Below, one piece after another: positions 47,672 to 56,624 of a stretch of DNA of 64,000 bases; position 1 is the first letter of the stretch; every line of letters starts with the position of its first letter. Position numbers and translations under genes: made by a program. The notes below the pieces were generated by a model. It saw only the letters and a list, made by a program, of their open reading frames with translations, did no database searches and was not told the DNA's origin. Origin of the DNA: an uncultured Candidatus Nitrosopumilus sp. (GTDB lineage: Archaea; Thermoproteota; Nitrososphaeria; Nitrososphaerales; Nitrosopumilaceae); assembly GCA_951812645.1 (NCBI GenBank), contig CATOSM010000002.1, positions 1-64,000 of the forward strand, in the 5' to 3' direction.

Positions 47672-48529
47672 TTATTTCCTAACGTAGTTTAGCGCATATT
47701 CTACCATTTCTTTTGGTATATTTCGCTGTGCAACTCTTGCCAATCCTTTGAATTCCACTGTGTTGTTTACCTCGTGTACAACCAACCCGTTTTTGTCGTC
47801 TTCCATCATATCAACGCCCAAAATTCCTCCCCCCATAGCTTTGGATGCTTTGGATGCCATATCTTCCATCTCTTTTGTGATCTTACAAAGTTCTGGATCT
47901 GCTCCGAGTGCAATATTTGTCTTAAATCCTCCTGATGACTTTCTATACATTGCAGCAACAGGCTCATCTCCTACCGTGACCACTCTGATGTCTCTTGGCG
48001 GCCTTTCTACTAATTCTTGCAGATAGTATATTCTGTCATGTGGACTATCGGTAATGTCTCTAATCTCAAAAACTGCTTCCATTGTGTCTCTGTCTCTTAG
48101 TGGCATGACTCCCCTTCCCCAACTTCCAATCACTGGTTTGATAACTAGTGGAAATCCTACTTTTTCTAGATTCTCTGCGGCACTTTGACTTGAAAACGAG
48201 AAATATGTTTTTGGTGTTGGTATGCTGTTCTTTTTCAAAAGTAATGTCATGAACATTTTATTTCCACAAATACTTGCAACATCAAATTTATTCAATACCG
48301 GAATATCCATAAATTCTAGACTTGCAGTAAAGTGCAATCCCCTAAAATAGCTGACACATCTTTCTAAAACAACATCTCCCAAATCAAAATCTTCTTTTTT
48401 GCTGTCTGTGTTAATTTGAGTGATTTTAGCATCTAGCATTAACGCATCGTGTCCTAATTCGGATGCTTCTTTTTGAAGCATTTTCTCTTCCGCTCTTAAG
48501 CGGTCAAACACAATGCAGACTTTTGACAT
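47672..48529 (-). CDS. argX: LysW-glutamate ligase ArgX (LysX paralogue)
   Basis: A 285-residue RimK-type ATP-grasp ligase, closely related to the 41898 protein (VLERCVSYFRGLHFTASLE, VIKPVIGSWGRGVMPL, VERPPRDIRVVTVGDEPVAA, VHEVNNTVEFKG). It attaches glutamate to LysW to start ornithine synthesis; the arginine assignment rests on its operon, which begins with argG, and on the existence of a second paralogue next to homocitrate synthase. The ATG overlaps the lysW stop by one base. Confidence 0.85.
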   Translation of the reverse strand: MSKVCIVFDRLRAEEKMLQKEASELGHDALMLDAKITQINTDSKKEDFDLGDVVLERCVSYFRGLHFTASLEFMDIPVLNKFDVASICGNKMFMTLLLKKNSIPTPKTYFSFSSQSAAENLEKVGFPLVIKPVIGSWGRGVMPLRDRDTMEAVFEIRDITDSPHDRIYYLQELVERPPRDIRVVTVGDEPVAAMYRKSSGGFKTNIALGADPELCKITKEMEDMASKASKAMGGGILGVDMMEDDKNGLVVHEVNNTVEFKGLARVAQRNIPKEMVEYALNYVRK

Positions 48530-48696
48530 TACTCTCCCCAGTCTTCGCCTACGGTTTCTGCTTGCTTAAGCTCGACATTTGATCCGTCTTTTTTTGCGAT
48601 TTCAAAGTCAGCTCCGCAATCAGGACAGGAGACAATTTCCCCTACTGAGGCATCGCCTGGGATGTTTAGTGTTGCATCACATTCTGGGCAGTTCAT
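48529..48696 (-). CDS. lysW: LysW-type amino-group carrier protein (arginine operon), canonical C-terminus
   Basis: A 55-residue zinc-ribbon carrier: C3, C6, C24, C27, acidic middle, and the canonical EDWGE end. The ATG overlaps the argG stop (ATGA) and the TAA overlaps the argX ATG, so translation is coupled with both. Substrates are attached to the side chain of the last Glu. Confidence 0.92.
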   Translation of the reverse strand: MNCPECDATLNIPGDASVGEIVSCPDCGADFEIAKKDGSNVELKQAETVGEDWGE

Positions 48697-49892
48697 GTTT
48701 TTGTTGACCTTTTCTTTTGTAATTTATTAGCTTCTGTTGATTGCATTCCCCATAATTCGACGAATCCTCTAGCTAGCCTTTGATCAAATGTTGATTCTGC
48801 TCCGTAAGTCGCAATATCGTGACTATACAATGAGTTATTGGACTTTCTTCCAACTACTCTGAGACTTCCTTTGTACATCTTTAGTCTCACTGTTCCGGAA
48901 ACTGGTTTTTGTGCATTCTCAATGAATCCGTCCAGATCTGCCTTTAGGGGATCTTGCCAAAGTCCCGAATATGCCAAATATGACCACTCATCATCAATCA
49001 TTGATTTGAATTTGTTTTGATGTTTGGTGTGAACCATTTTTTCTAAATCTGCATGTGCCTCAATTAGACAGGTTGCCGCTGGAGTTTCATATACTTCGCG
49101 AGATTTGATTCCGACCACTCTGTCTTCAATATGGTCTACTATGCCAACGCCAGCGTTGCCTGCTTTTTTGCTGATGTATTCAATTAGTTTCAGCGGTTCC
49201 ATAGATTTCCCATCAACACCTACTGGCATTCCTTTGTTGAATTTAATTTCCAAATACGATGGCTTATCTGGCAAATTTCTTGTTTTAACCCAAATGAATG
49301 CATCATCAGGCGGCTCACTATATGGATCTTCTAATACTCCCCCTTCAATTGCGCGTCCCCATAAGTTTTGATCAACGCTGAATTTCTTTGCTACTGTGTC
49401 AATTTCAATCCCGTGTTTTTTTGCAAATTTTAATTCTGTGTCTCTATCCAAGTTTTTGTCTCTAATTGGAGCAATAATTGGAAGATCAGAACCAGAGCGT
49501 AACGTTATGTCAAATCTCACTTGATCATTTCCTTTACCTGAGCAACCATGTGCAAGCGAAGTAACCTTTTCCTTCCTTGCAATCTCCAAAACTTTTTCTG
49601 CAATTAACGGCCTGGCAAGCGCTGTTGCCAAACAATATTTTTTTTGATAAAGGGCATTTGCTTTGATTGATGGAAAAATGTAATCTTTGACAAATTCTTT
49701 TCTTGCATCAATGTTGTAATGTTTTTTTACTCCGAGTTTTTTTGCTTTTGCAGCAATTTTTTTCCAATCATCTCCTTGTCCGACATCCACAGTTACTGTG
49801 ATGACATCCATGTCATGTTCATCTTGAAGATACTTCACAACAACTGATGTGTCTAGTCCTCCGGAGAACGCCAGAATTCCTTTTTGAGCCAT
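48693..49892 (-). CDS. argG: Argininosuccinate synthase
   Basis: A 399-residue enzyme that joins citrulline and aspartate with ATP. The P-loop-like LAFSGGLDTSVVVKYL is at the N-terminus, followed by SLAHGCSGKGNDQVRFD (~115) and WGRAIEGGVLEDP, all diagnostic. It is the first gene of the argG-lysW-argX-lysY-lysZ-lysJ-lrp operon, with a four-base overlap to lysW. The promoter lies in the 132-base gap to the divergent importer gene. Confidence 0.95.
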   Translation of the reverse strand: MAQKGILAFSGGLDTSVVVKYLQDEHDMDVITVTVDVGQGDDWKKIAAKAKKLGVKKHYNIDARKEFVKDYIFPSIKANALYQKKYCLATALARPLIAEKVLEIARKEKVTSLAHGCSGKGNDQVRFDITLRSGSDLPIIAPIRDKNLDRDTELKFAKKHGIEIDTVAKKFSVDQNLWGRAIEGGVLEDPYSEPPDDAFIWVKTRNLPDKPSYLEIKFNKGMPVGVDGKSMEPLKLIEYISKKAGNAGVGIVDHIEDRVVGIKSREVYETPAATCLIEAHADLEKMVHTKHQNKFKSMIDDEWSYLAYSGLWQDPLKADLDGFIENAQKPVSGTVRLKMYKGSLRVVGRKSNNSLYSHDIATYGAESTFDQRLARGFVELWGMQSTEANKLQKKRSTKT

Positions 49893-50024
49893 AAAACATA
49901 TTTTCCGTCGTGTTTTGGAATTTATCTTTTGTGTTAGGCTCGAAATAAATTATTTTTAAAAAATTTCTGACTAGCTTGAGCTAAAATTCGATGATTATTT
50001 AACCGCCAGATATAACGCTGTTTT

Positions 50025-51053
50025 ATGAAAACTAGATCGATGATTCATGCTAGTATGGTTGGAATCGTTCTATTGTCTGCATTGGGAGTTGGATATACTT
50101 CTAGTTTTGATACTCATGATCCTGATCTTCGAATTGCATACTTTCCAAACATAGGACATGCTATACCGATAGTTGGAATGGAGAAAGGGTTTTTCCAAAA
50201 TAGCCTTGGCGATACAGTAACAATTGAAACTAGGGTCTTTGACAGTGGCCCTCAAGCAATAGAATCTCTCTTTGCAAGTTCTGTGGACTTAGCTTATGTT
50301 GGACCCGGCCCTGCAATTAGCGGATTTTTAAATTCAGAAAATGAAAATGTGAAGATTCTTGCAGGTGCTGCAAGTGGCGGTGCAAGTTTCATCGTACATC
50401 CTGATTCTCAAATAGCTGCCGCTTCTGATTTTTCTGGAAAAAAAATTGCCGCCCCTCAAATTGGTAACACGCAGGATGTATCTTTGCGGCATTATCTTTC
50501 TGAAAATGGTTTGAAACCTGCTGAAAAAGGTGGCTCTGTAGTGGTTTACAACATTCCAAATCCCGATATCTATACATTATTTGTTAAAGGTGATATTGAC
50601 GGGGCTTGGGTTGCAGAACCTTGGGCTACCATTTTGGAATCTGAACTAAATGGAAAGAGACTGTTCCATGAAGAAGATCTGTGGCCCGATCAAGAATTTG
50701 CATCTGTTGTCTTAATTGCAAATGCAGATTATGTGGAAAAAAACCCTGCCATTGTATCTGCACTGCTGGATTCTCATCATGAGACTGTTCTATGGATCAA
50801 TCAAAATCCTGTTGAAACTAGAATCGTTTTTAATAATTTTCTAAATTCCCATCTAGGACAGTCTTTGTCTGACGACGTTGTAGATGTTGCTTTATCTAAT
50901 CTTGTTATAACCGCAGATCCAATTCCAAACTCGGTTCATTCCTTTGCTGAAAAGGCAGACTCTCTGGGATACCTTGGAAGAAACGGATATGATTTGTCTG
51001 GTATTTTTTACTACTTTGGCACAAATCCAGTTAAAGGAGATGGTCTGACATGA
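50025..51053 (+). CDS. ABC importer substrate-binding protein (NitT/TauT/SsuA type)
   Basis: A 342-residue exported binding protein. The signal region (SMIHASMVGIVLLSALGVGY) leads into a periplasmic-binding-protein-like fold: LRIAYFPNIGHAIPIVGMEK, VDLAYVGPGPAISGF, and GDIDGAWVAEPWA, the last typical of NMT1/SsuA-type proteins. No lipobox Cys is seen, so anchoring is unclear. The ligand (sulfonate, nitrate, thiamine precursor or other) cannot be told. Its end overlaps the ATPase gene by four bases. Confidence 0.85.
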   Translation: MKTRSMIHASMVGIVLLSALGVGYTSSFDTHDPDLRIAYFPNIGHAIPIVGMEKGFFQNSLGDTVTIETRVFDSGPQAIESLFASSVDLAYVGPGPAISGFLNSENENVKILAGAASGGASFIVHPDSQIAAASDFSGKKIAAPQIGNTQDVSLRHYLSENGLKPAEKGGSVVVYNIPNPDIYTLFVKGDIDGAWVAEPWATILESELNGKRLFHEEDLWPDQEFASVVLIANADYVEKNPAIVSALLDSHHETVLWINQNPVETRIVFNNFLNSHLGQSLSDDVVDVALSNLVITADPIPNSVHSFAEKADSLGYLGRNGYDLSGIFYYFGTNPVKGDGLT

Positions 51054-51814
51054 CCAAATTAGAGGCAAAAAACATTGTAAAATATTTTAGCCATGATTCT
51101 CATAAACTCAAGGCACTTGGAGGCATTAATCTCAAGGTTGAAGCAGGAGATTTTGTGTGCTTGGTGGGTCCTTCTGGATGTGGCAAATCTACCTTTTTGC
51201 GTATAGTTGCAGGTTTGGAAAAACCAGATGAAGGACAAATTCTCTTTGATGGCCATAATGTTACTGAAACTGGTCCTGAAAGAATCATGGTATTTCAAGA
51301 AGGAGCTCTGTTTCCTTGGCTAAAAGTTCAAGACAATGTGGAATTTGGATTGGAGATGGCAGGTATTCCAAAGGAAGAACGTGCCAAGATATCTCACAGA
51401 TATCTAGACATGATGCAGCTGACCAAATTTGCTGATTCCTACACCTATCAGCTTTCCACTGGAATGAAACAGCGTGTAGCTATTGCTAGAGCTCTTGTAA
51501 TGGATCCTGATGTATTGCTAATGGATGAACCATTTGCCGCCCTTGATGCACAAACTCGTGATCTGTTGCTAGTTGAAATGCAATTGATTTGGGAAAAAAC
51601 AAAGAAAACTATTTTGTTTGTAACCCATAGTGTTTCAGAAGCTGCAGTTCTGGGAACTAAAGTGGCAATTTTCAGTAATCGTCCATCCATAATTAAAAAA
51701 GAGGTTGATAATAATTTTCCAAGACCTAGAATTACTGAAGACGAATCTTTACTTAAATTTCAACAGGATATTCTGACAGAACTTCGGCCTGAGGTAAAGA
51801 AAAACAAAGGGTGA
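51050..51814 (+). CDS. ABC importer ATPase (NitT/TauT/SsuB type)
   Basis: A 254-residue ABC ATPase: Walker A GPSGCGKSTFL (~38-48), Q-loop VFQEGALFPWL, signature LSTGMKQRVAIARAL, Walker B LLMDEPFAALD and switch VTHSVSEA. The signature reads LSTGM where LSGGM is usual. It overlaps the binding-protein gene (ATGA) and the permease gene (GTGA region). Confidence 0.92.
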   Translation: MTKLEAKNIVKYFSHDSHKLKALGGINLKVEAGDFVCLVGPSGCGKSTFLRIVAGLEKPDEGQILFDGHNVTETGPERIMVFQEGALFPWLKVQDNVEFGLEMAGIPKEERAKISHRYLDMMQLTKFADSYTYQLSTGMKQRVAIARALVMDPDVLLMDEPFAALDAQTRDLLLVEMQLIWEKTKKTILFVTHSVSEAAVLGTKVAIFSNRPSIIKKEVDNNFPRPRITEDESLLKFQQDILTELRPEVKKNKG

Positions 51815-51819
51815 TAATC

Positions 51820-52578
51820 ATGGCAAAAAACTACACTCCTCATCGAATTGGTTTTTACATTGGCATTGTTGCTGTATGGCAAATCATTTCTATGTCTGGA
51901 ATATGGCCTGGCAATGTCTTCCCTTCTCCCTATGAAGTAGCTGAAGATTTAGCATATGGTGCATCTGATGGCAGTCTGTTTTATGGGATTGCAACCAGCA
52001 TGTGGAGACTATCTATCGGTTTAGGAATTGCAATTGGCGGTGGTATTGTACTTGGAATCGTTATGGCTCGAATTGAACTTGTCAATCAAACAGTGGGCTC
52101 TTTGGTTTTGGGATTACAATCAATTCCTTCAATAGCTTGGGTTCCATTAGGGATACTCTGGTTTGGATTAACTGATGGGGGAATTATTTTTGTCACTGCC
52201 ATTGGCGCAATCTTTGCAGTTACAATAAACACCTACACAGGAGTCAAAAACATAGATCCTCACTTTATTGAGGCTGCGAGAAACATGGGTGCTAAGGGCA
52301 GTCAGCTAATTGCATCTGTGTTGATTCCTGCAGCATTTCCATACATGATCTCTGGCTTTAAACAAGGCTGGGCTTTTGCCTGGAGGGGTGTAATTGGCGC
52401 TGAGATACTATTTTCTTTCTTGGGATTGGGATTTTTGCTTAATGCTGGACGTTCTCTAAACGACGTATCCCAGATCATTGGAATAATGGTAGTAATTATG
52501 GCAATCGGTTTGGCAATTGATGGTGTAATTTTCAAGAAACTTGAAAACAAAGTAATGTCTCGCTGGGGTCTGAGATAG
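51820..52578 (+). CDS. ABC importer permease (NitT/TauT/SsuC type)
   Basis: About 252 residues with six predicted membrane helices and the EAA loop FIEAARNMGAKGSQLIASVL before the ATPase contact. ATG 51820 is preferred to the GTG at 51811 because GGGTGAT lies just upstream as a ribosome-binding site. It completes the importer with the two preceding genes. Confidence 0.9.
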   Translation: MAKNYTPHRIGFYIGIVAVWQIISMSGIWPGNVFPSPYEVAEDLAYGASDGSLFYGIATSMWRLSIGLGIAIGGGIVLGIVMARIELVNQTVGSLVLGLQSIPSIAWVPLGILWFGLTDGGIIFVTAIGAIFAVTINTYTGVKNIDPHFIEAARNMGAKGSQLIASVLIPAAFPYMISGFKQGWAFAWRGVIGAEILFSFLGLGFLLNAGRSLNDVSQIIGIMVVIMAIGLAIDGVIFKKLENKVMSRWGLR

Positions 52579-52647
52579 TCTCAACATGGTTTAAGAAACT
52601 CGTTTTGATCATAGACTCCTTTATTGTTGCCTACAATGAAATAACAA

Positions 52648-52864
52648 ATGAATAAAGCTTTAACAATATTTTTTATTGTTTTGATTTCGATAACTTTTCT
52701 CGTCTCTAGCGCATATGCAGGAGGGCCACTCTGAGGATGCAAAAAACTGGGGTTACGACTCTGATGAATTTCGTTGTTGGTACGATGCTATCATTTCCTC
52801 AGTCATTATTTTGTATTCTGCAGGATCTTCTATGATGCCATCTGGAATTAATTTGGGAACTTGA
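52648..52864 (+). pseudogene. Small secreted protein, frameshifted
   Basis: A typical signal peptide (MNKALTIFFIVLISITFLVS, SAYAGG) is followed after a one-base frame change by EDAKNWGYDSDEFRCWYDAI and a short tail ending at 52864. The mature part has no known motif. Either decayed or affected by a sequence error. Confidence 0.45.
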
Positions 52865-52963
52865 TATTTGAGAAGTTAATTTAATGTCAAATATGAGGCA
52901 TTCGGTGACGGCTGTTTGTTTTGATGTGATCTGAAGGAATATTCTAATGTCAAAAATATGATC

Positions 52964-53837
52964 AACTTATCCTAAAACCCTCCAATACATCATGACGCAT
53001 GCCAGATACACAAACCCGAGACAGTTGTCACAGTTCCCTTCGTATCTGACTGCCGTCCCGTAAAGTCCGCACTTGAGCCAGGCAAGGAACCGCTCTACGA
53101 CAAACCCTGTCTTGCCATAATTTTTTTGATTCCTGTTTTGTGCAACGTTCCTTGAGTTCCTTTTGTATGGAATGCAACAGTCAATCCCATGGGATCTCAG
53201 ATAGTCTCTGATGTATGCCGCATCGTATCCCCTGTCGGCATACACAGATGATCTCCCGTATCAAACCATCATCTGCAAGTTCTGAGATGTTCTCTAGCAC
53301 ATCAATGAATTTCGTACTGTCATGGACATTTGCAGGGCTGGCCCTGATTGGGATTGGCAGTCCTGTCCTGTCTACTGCAACGTGAATCTTTGTGCCCAGG
53401 ATCTTCCTGAACCCGTCATATCCTATTTTGTCCCCCCTTTTTTGGCGGCAACTGACGATGAATCAATCGATATTTTTTGCAGGCTGATTTTTCCCTGCCT
53501 GTGTGCGGATTTGATCAGTCCTGACAGAATCCTTTTCCATATTCCCTTTTGCTGCAGCTCTGAGAATCTCAGATGCGCGGTGGATTTTGAACCGTATCTG
53601 TCCGGCATGTCTGCCCACCTGCAGCCGGTTGTTAGGACAAACAACATTCCGTTGACTGTGTTTCTGTCATTGCATCCTGGCCTTCCGGTTTTTGCAGGCT
53701 TTGGCAGATGTGATGCAACCGTGTTCCATTGAGTGTCTGACATTTCCTTGTGAATCATGAAGGATACGTCAGCAGGGTCATTCTTGGATCCCGATTGTCA
53801 TGAATTATTTACAAAATGATCGGTTTTAGGATGAGTT
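52964..53837 (-). mobile_element. IS5-family element, full length, copy B
   Basis: 874 bp with the same terminal repeats as copy A. ORF1 (53758 down to the A6G6 run near 53436) is intact, including ISLQKISIDSSSVAAKKGG. ORF2 has lost two bases near 53243 (CACAGATG against CGCTGAGATG in copy A), splitting it before MYADRGYD. The copy is therefore probably inactive. It stands between a frameshifted secreted-protein gene and an amidohydrolase relic. Confidence 0.85.
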
Positions 53838-54034
53838 GACTATATGATTCTAATCATGAAGAATTAATTTCATATTTCCAAGAATGTTCTAGTGAACAAA
53901 CAGAAAGGAATTGGCTTGGAAAATTTGCAGATTTGATCATTGTTGATCAGAATATTTTTGAAATTCCTGCGGATCAAATTGGAGAAACCAAAGTGTTGTT
54001 TACATATCTTGAAGGGGAACAAATTTTCCCTTAG
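53838..54034 (+). pseudogene. Amidohydrolase-family C-terminal relic
   Basis: Directly after copy B a frame without a start reads NHEELISYFQECSSEQTERN, WLGKFADLIIVDQNIFEIPA and VLFTYLEGEQIFP-stop. GKFADLIIVD followed by a short strand and a gene end is the usual finish of YtcJ-like amidohydrolases (family 3). Everything upstream is missing, apparently lost at the IS border. Confidence 0.6.
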
Positions 54035-54048
54035 GCCACCTAAAAAAC

Positions 54049-54397
54049 GAAAATAATTCTGTTTGATGACCATCTAAGAATCAATCTTGGTATTTTAGAA
54101 AAAATTGGTGCTGCAAAATCATCTTTTCATATTCCATATGAGAATATTGTATCTGCTTTTTCTGAATCTCTACATGAAGTTGTAGGGTTCAAGATTGCGG
54201 GAATCAATTTTCCTAAATTGATTGAATTGGGAACTTTTCTTGATGGCACTCAAAAACAGTTTTGTTATGTCAAAAGACGCGAAAATAACTTTCTTGTTTT
54301 GGTGCTAAAGGCTAATTTTTACTCTAAAATTATTTTGGAATTGGAATCTAGTCAAGAAATTGCAGATGAAATAAGCAAAAAATTGGAATTGCAGTGA
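54049..54397 (+). pseudogene. Conserved-looking hypothetical, 5' truncated
   Basis: An open frame following a stop, with no usual start, reads LFDDHLRINLGILEKIGAAK, then SSFHIPYENIVSAFSES and NNFLVLVLKANFYSKIILEL up to 54397. The alternating strands look like a PH-type domain of bacterial/archaeal hypotheticals. Probably the 3' part of a lost gene, unless an unusual start is used. Confidence 0.45.
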
Positions 54398-54423
54398 TAT
54401 CTTAATACTTGCATTCTTACTTT

Positions 54424-55545
54424 TTATTTTCTTATTTTTAGTGAGACAATAAATGCACAAATGATTATTCCAACTGCAAAATACATCACTGCAACATAGT
54501 CAAACATGTATGCAATGGCTCCTGCTATTACTGGACCAATAACTGCGGCAATAGATAACGTTGAACTGAATATTCCAGTTGATGTAGAGCGTGGATTGTT
54601 ATCCATCAGATGGAAATTTCCGCCAATAAACAAAAATGCCCACGTGGCACCTACTAGTGACATAAACGGCATTGCCATCCACCACTCTGTAACAAAAGCC
54701 AATCCTACAAAGACAAATGTTGTACTTCCAACACCTATTTTGAATTTGGTTATATTTGAAAGATGAATTTTACTTGCCATAACATTCATCAAAATAAACG
54801 CAGTCAACGTATTTGCCACATATACAATTGAAATGTGATAAAGATCTCCTCCCAATCTCTCCACAATCATTATTGGAAGAATAGTCCATACTGCAGCAGC
54901 CCCAACATGTCTTAGTAGTAAAGACAAAAAGAGAAACTTGTTTTTTGAAATTACTTTTTTTGTAGTTCCTGGCTCTACTTCTTTCTCTTGTTCTGGATTT
55001 GGTAGTTTCATCGTACAGATTAAACCTACAATAAATGATGCCGCACTAATTAGAAAAATTAATTTTAAATCATTTGCCAATCCTGCCGCTGCAATTCCAG
55101 CTAACCATCCTAATGCATGAAATGAGATTACCGTAGCTGCTCTTTTTTTGTCGACATTTGCCTCATACGTATATGCAATCATCGCAGGAATCATGATTCC
55201 ACTTGCTACTCCTGCCGCAATTCTTACTAGGAAAAACATGCTCAGATCCTCTGCAAAATAATGTAATCCAAAGGCAATGGCACATCCTATGAAGCCGATT
55301 CTGATAAATTTGAGCCTGGTTCCTTTCTTATCTGAATGACGCCCAAAATAGATTTCAGATAAAATCTGTGCAAAACTAAATGATGCTACCAGCAGACCAA
55401 TCTCAAAAATTGACTCTGTAACTCCCCTTGCAATTATCGGCATGAAAACGAAAACTATGGAAATTCCGGCATGCTGGAAAAAGGTGGCACTACGAACAAG
55501 GTTGTTAACATGTAACTTTTCCATAAATGTACATAAGTGCTCCAT
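54424..55545 (-). CDS. MFS transporter
   Basis: A 373-residue major facilitator protein with about 12 membrane helices. FGRHSDKKGTRLKFIRIGF is the classic loop 2-3 motif, and the second half repeats the fold. The start is at 55545; the first residues (MEHLCTFMEKLHVNN) might be shortened to an internal Met at MEKLH. The substrate is unknown; it is divergent from the methionine synthase genes. Confidence 0.82.
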   Translation of the reverse strand: MEHLCTFMEKLHVNNLVRSATFFQHAGISIVFVFMPIIARGVTESIFEIGLLVASFSFAQILSEIYFGRHSDKKGTRLKFIRIGFIGCAIAFGLHYFAEDLSMFFLVRIAAGVASGIMIPAMIAYTYEANVDKKRAATVISFHALGWLAGIAAAGLANDLKLIFLISAASFIVGLICTMKLPNPEQEKEVEPGTTKKVISKNKFLFLSLLLRHVGAAAVWTILPIMIVERLGGDLYHISIVYVANTLTAFILMNVMASKIHLSNITKFKIGVGSTTFVFVGLAFVTEWWMAMPFMSLVGATWAFLFIGGNFHLMDNNPRSTSTGIFSSTLSIAAVIGPVIAGAIAYMFDYVAVMYFAVGIIICAFIVSLKIRK

Positions 55546-55635
55546 GACCTAATTTCAATATACGTATGAATATCCCATCTTTTTGTGGTTTTTTCTGAAA
55601 AGAGTTAAACTCTCCAAGAATATCTCCAAATTAAA

Positions 55636-56598
55636 TTGACCGAAAAGGAGCCCTTTCTTGATGCTATGAAGAATAGAATTTTACTCTTTGATGGTGCAAT
55701 GGGCACTGAAATTCAAAGGCATGATCCTAAACCTGGAGACTTTCCAAATAACCGGGACGGTTTTAATGATGGATTGGTAATGACTCATCCTGAATGGATT
55801 AAAGAAATTCATAGGAATTACCTTGATGCCGGCTCTGATTGCATAGAAACTAATTCTTTTGGTTCAAACAAAATCAAGCTTGACGAGTATGGTTTTGGTG
55901 ATCAAACCATTGACTTTAACAAAAAAATTGCAACACTCGCATCTGAGGTATGCGATGAGTATGCTGACAAACCTCGGTACGTGATTGGCTCTATGGGTCC
56001 CACCGGATATCTTCCAAGCTCAAACGATCCTGATTTGGGCCAAAAACCTCTTGATGAAATTCGAGAAGCGTTCGAGTTACAGGCAGAAGGACTGATCCTT
56101 GGAGGGGTTGACGCATTACTTGCTGAAACAAGTCAGGATATTCTTGAGGTAAAATTGGTGATTGAGGCATGTCATAATGCCATTCAAAAAACTGGAAAGA
56201 AAGTACCAATCATCGCAAATGCTACCTTGGATCAATATGGAAAGATGCTACTTGGAACAAACATCCAGGCTGCATACACAACTGTTTCTGATATGGGTAT
56301 TGACGTATTTGGATTGAATTGCTCCACTGGTCCAATTGAGATGACTCCTAGCGTACAATGGCTTGATGAACAAAATGATCACGATGTCTTGGTAGTTCCA
56401 AATGCTGGAATGCCTGAAAATGATGGCGGTCAAGCAGTTTACAAAATGACTCCTGAAAAGATGGGTGCCGCGTTGGGTGATTTTCTTGATAATTACAAAA
56501 AGGTCAGAATTATTGGTGGCTGCTGTGGGACAAATCCTGGACATATTCGAGCCTTGAGAAAAGTAATTGACGAAAAAGCCAACTCTATAGAGGGCTAA
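55636..56598 (+). CDS. metH: Cobalamin-dependent methionine synthase, homocysteine-binding half
   Basis: A 320-residue homocysteine methyltransferase domain, equal to the first module of bacterial MetH. LLFDGAMGTEIQRHDPK opens the barrel; zinc Cys are in FGLNCSTGP and GGCCGTNPGH. It begins with TTG 55636 (MTEKEPF); an ATG lies at 55666. It is followed 26 bases later by a gene with the other MetH modules, so the enzyme is split into two chains that presumably assemble. Confidence 0.88.
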   Translation: MTEKEPFLDAMKNRILLFDGAMGTEIQRHDPKPGDFPNNRDGFNDGLVMTHPEWIKEIHRNYLDAGSDCIETNSFGSNKIKLDEYGFGDQTIDFNKKIATLASEVCDEYADKPRYVIGSMGPTGYLPSSNDPDLGQKPLDEIREAFELQAEGLILGGVDALLAETSQDILEVKLVIEACHNAIQKTGKKVPIIANATLDQYGKMLLGTNIQAAYTTVSDMGIDVFGLNCSTGPIEMTPSVQWLDEQNDHDVLVVPNAGMPENDGGQAVYKMTPEKMGAALGDFLDNYKKVRIIGGCCGTNPGHIRALRKVIDEKANSIEG

Positions 56599-56624
56599 GT
56601 ATTTAGAAAAACAGATGTGATTTT

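Noticed and set aside
53322-53732. Plus-strand frames MDICRAGPDWDWQSC... in all IS5 copies (35190, 53322, 60953)
   Set aside because: They lie opposite the transposase reading frames and recur only because the IS is repeated; the minus strand has the DDE transposase motifs.
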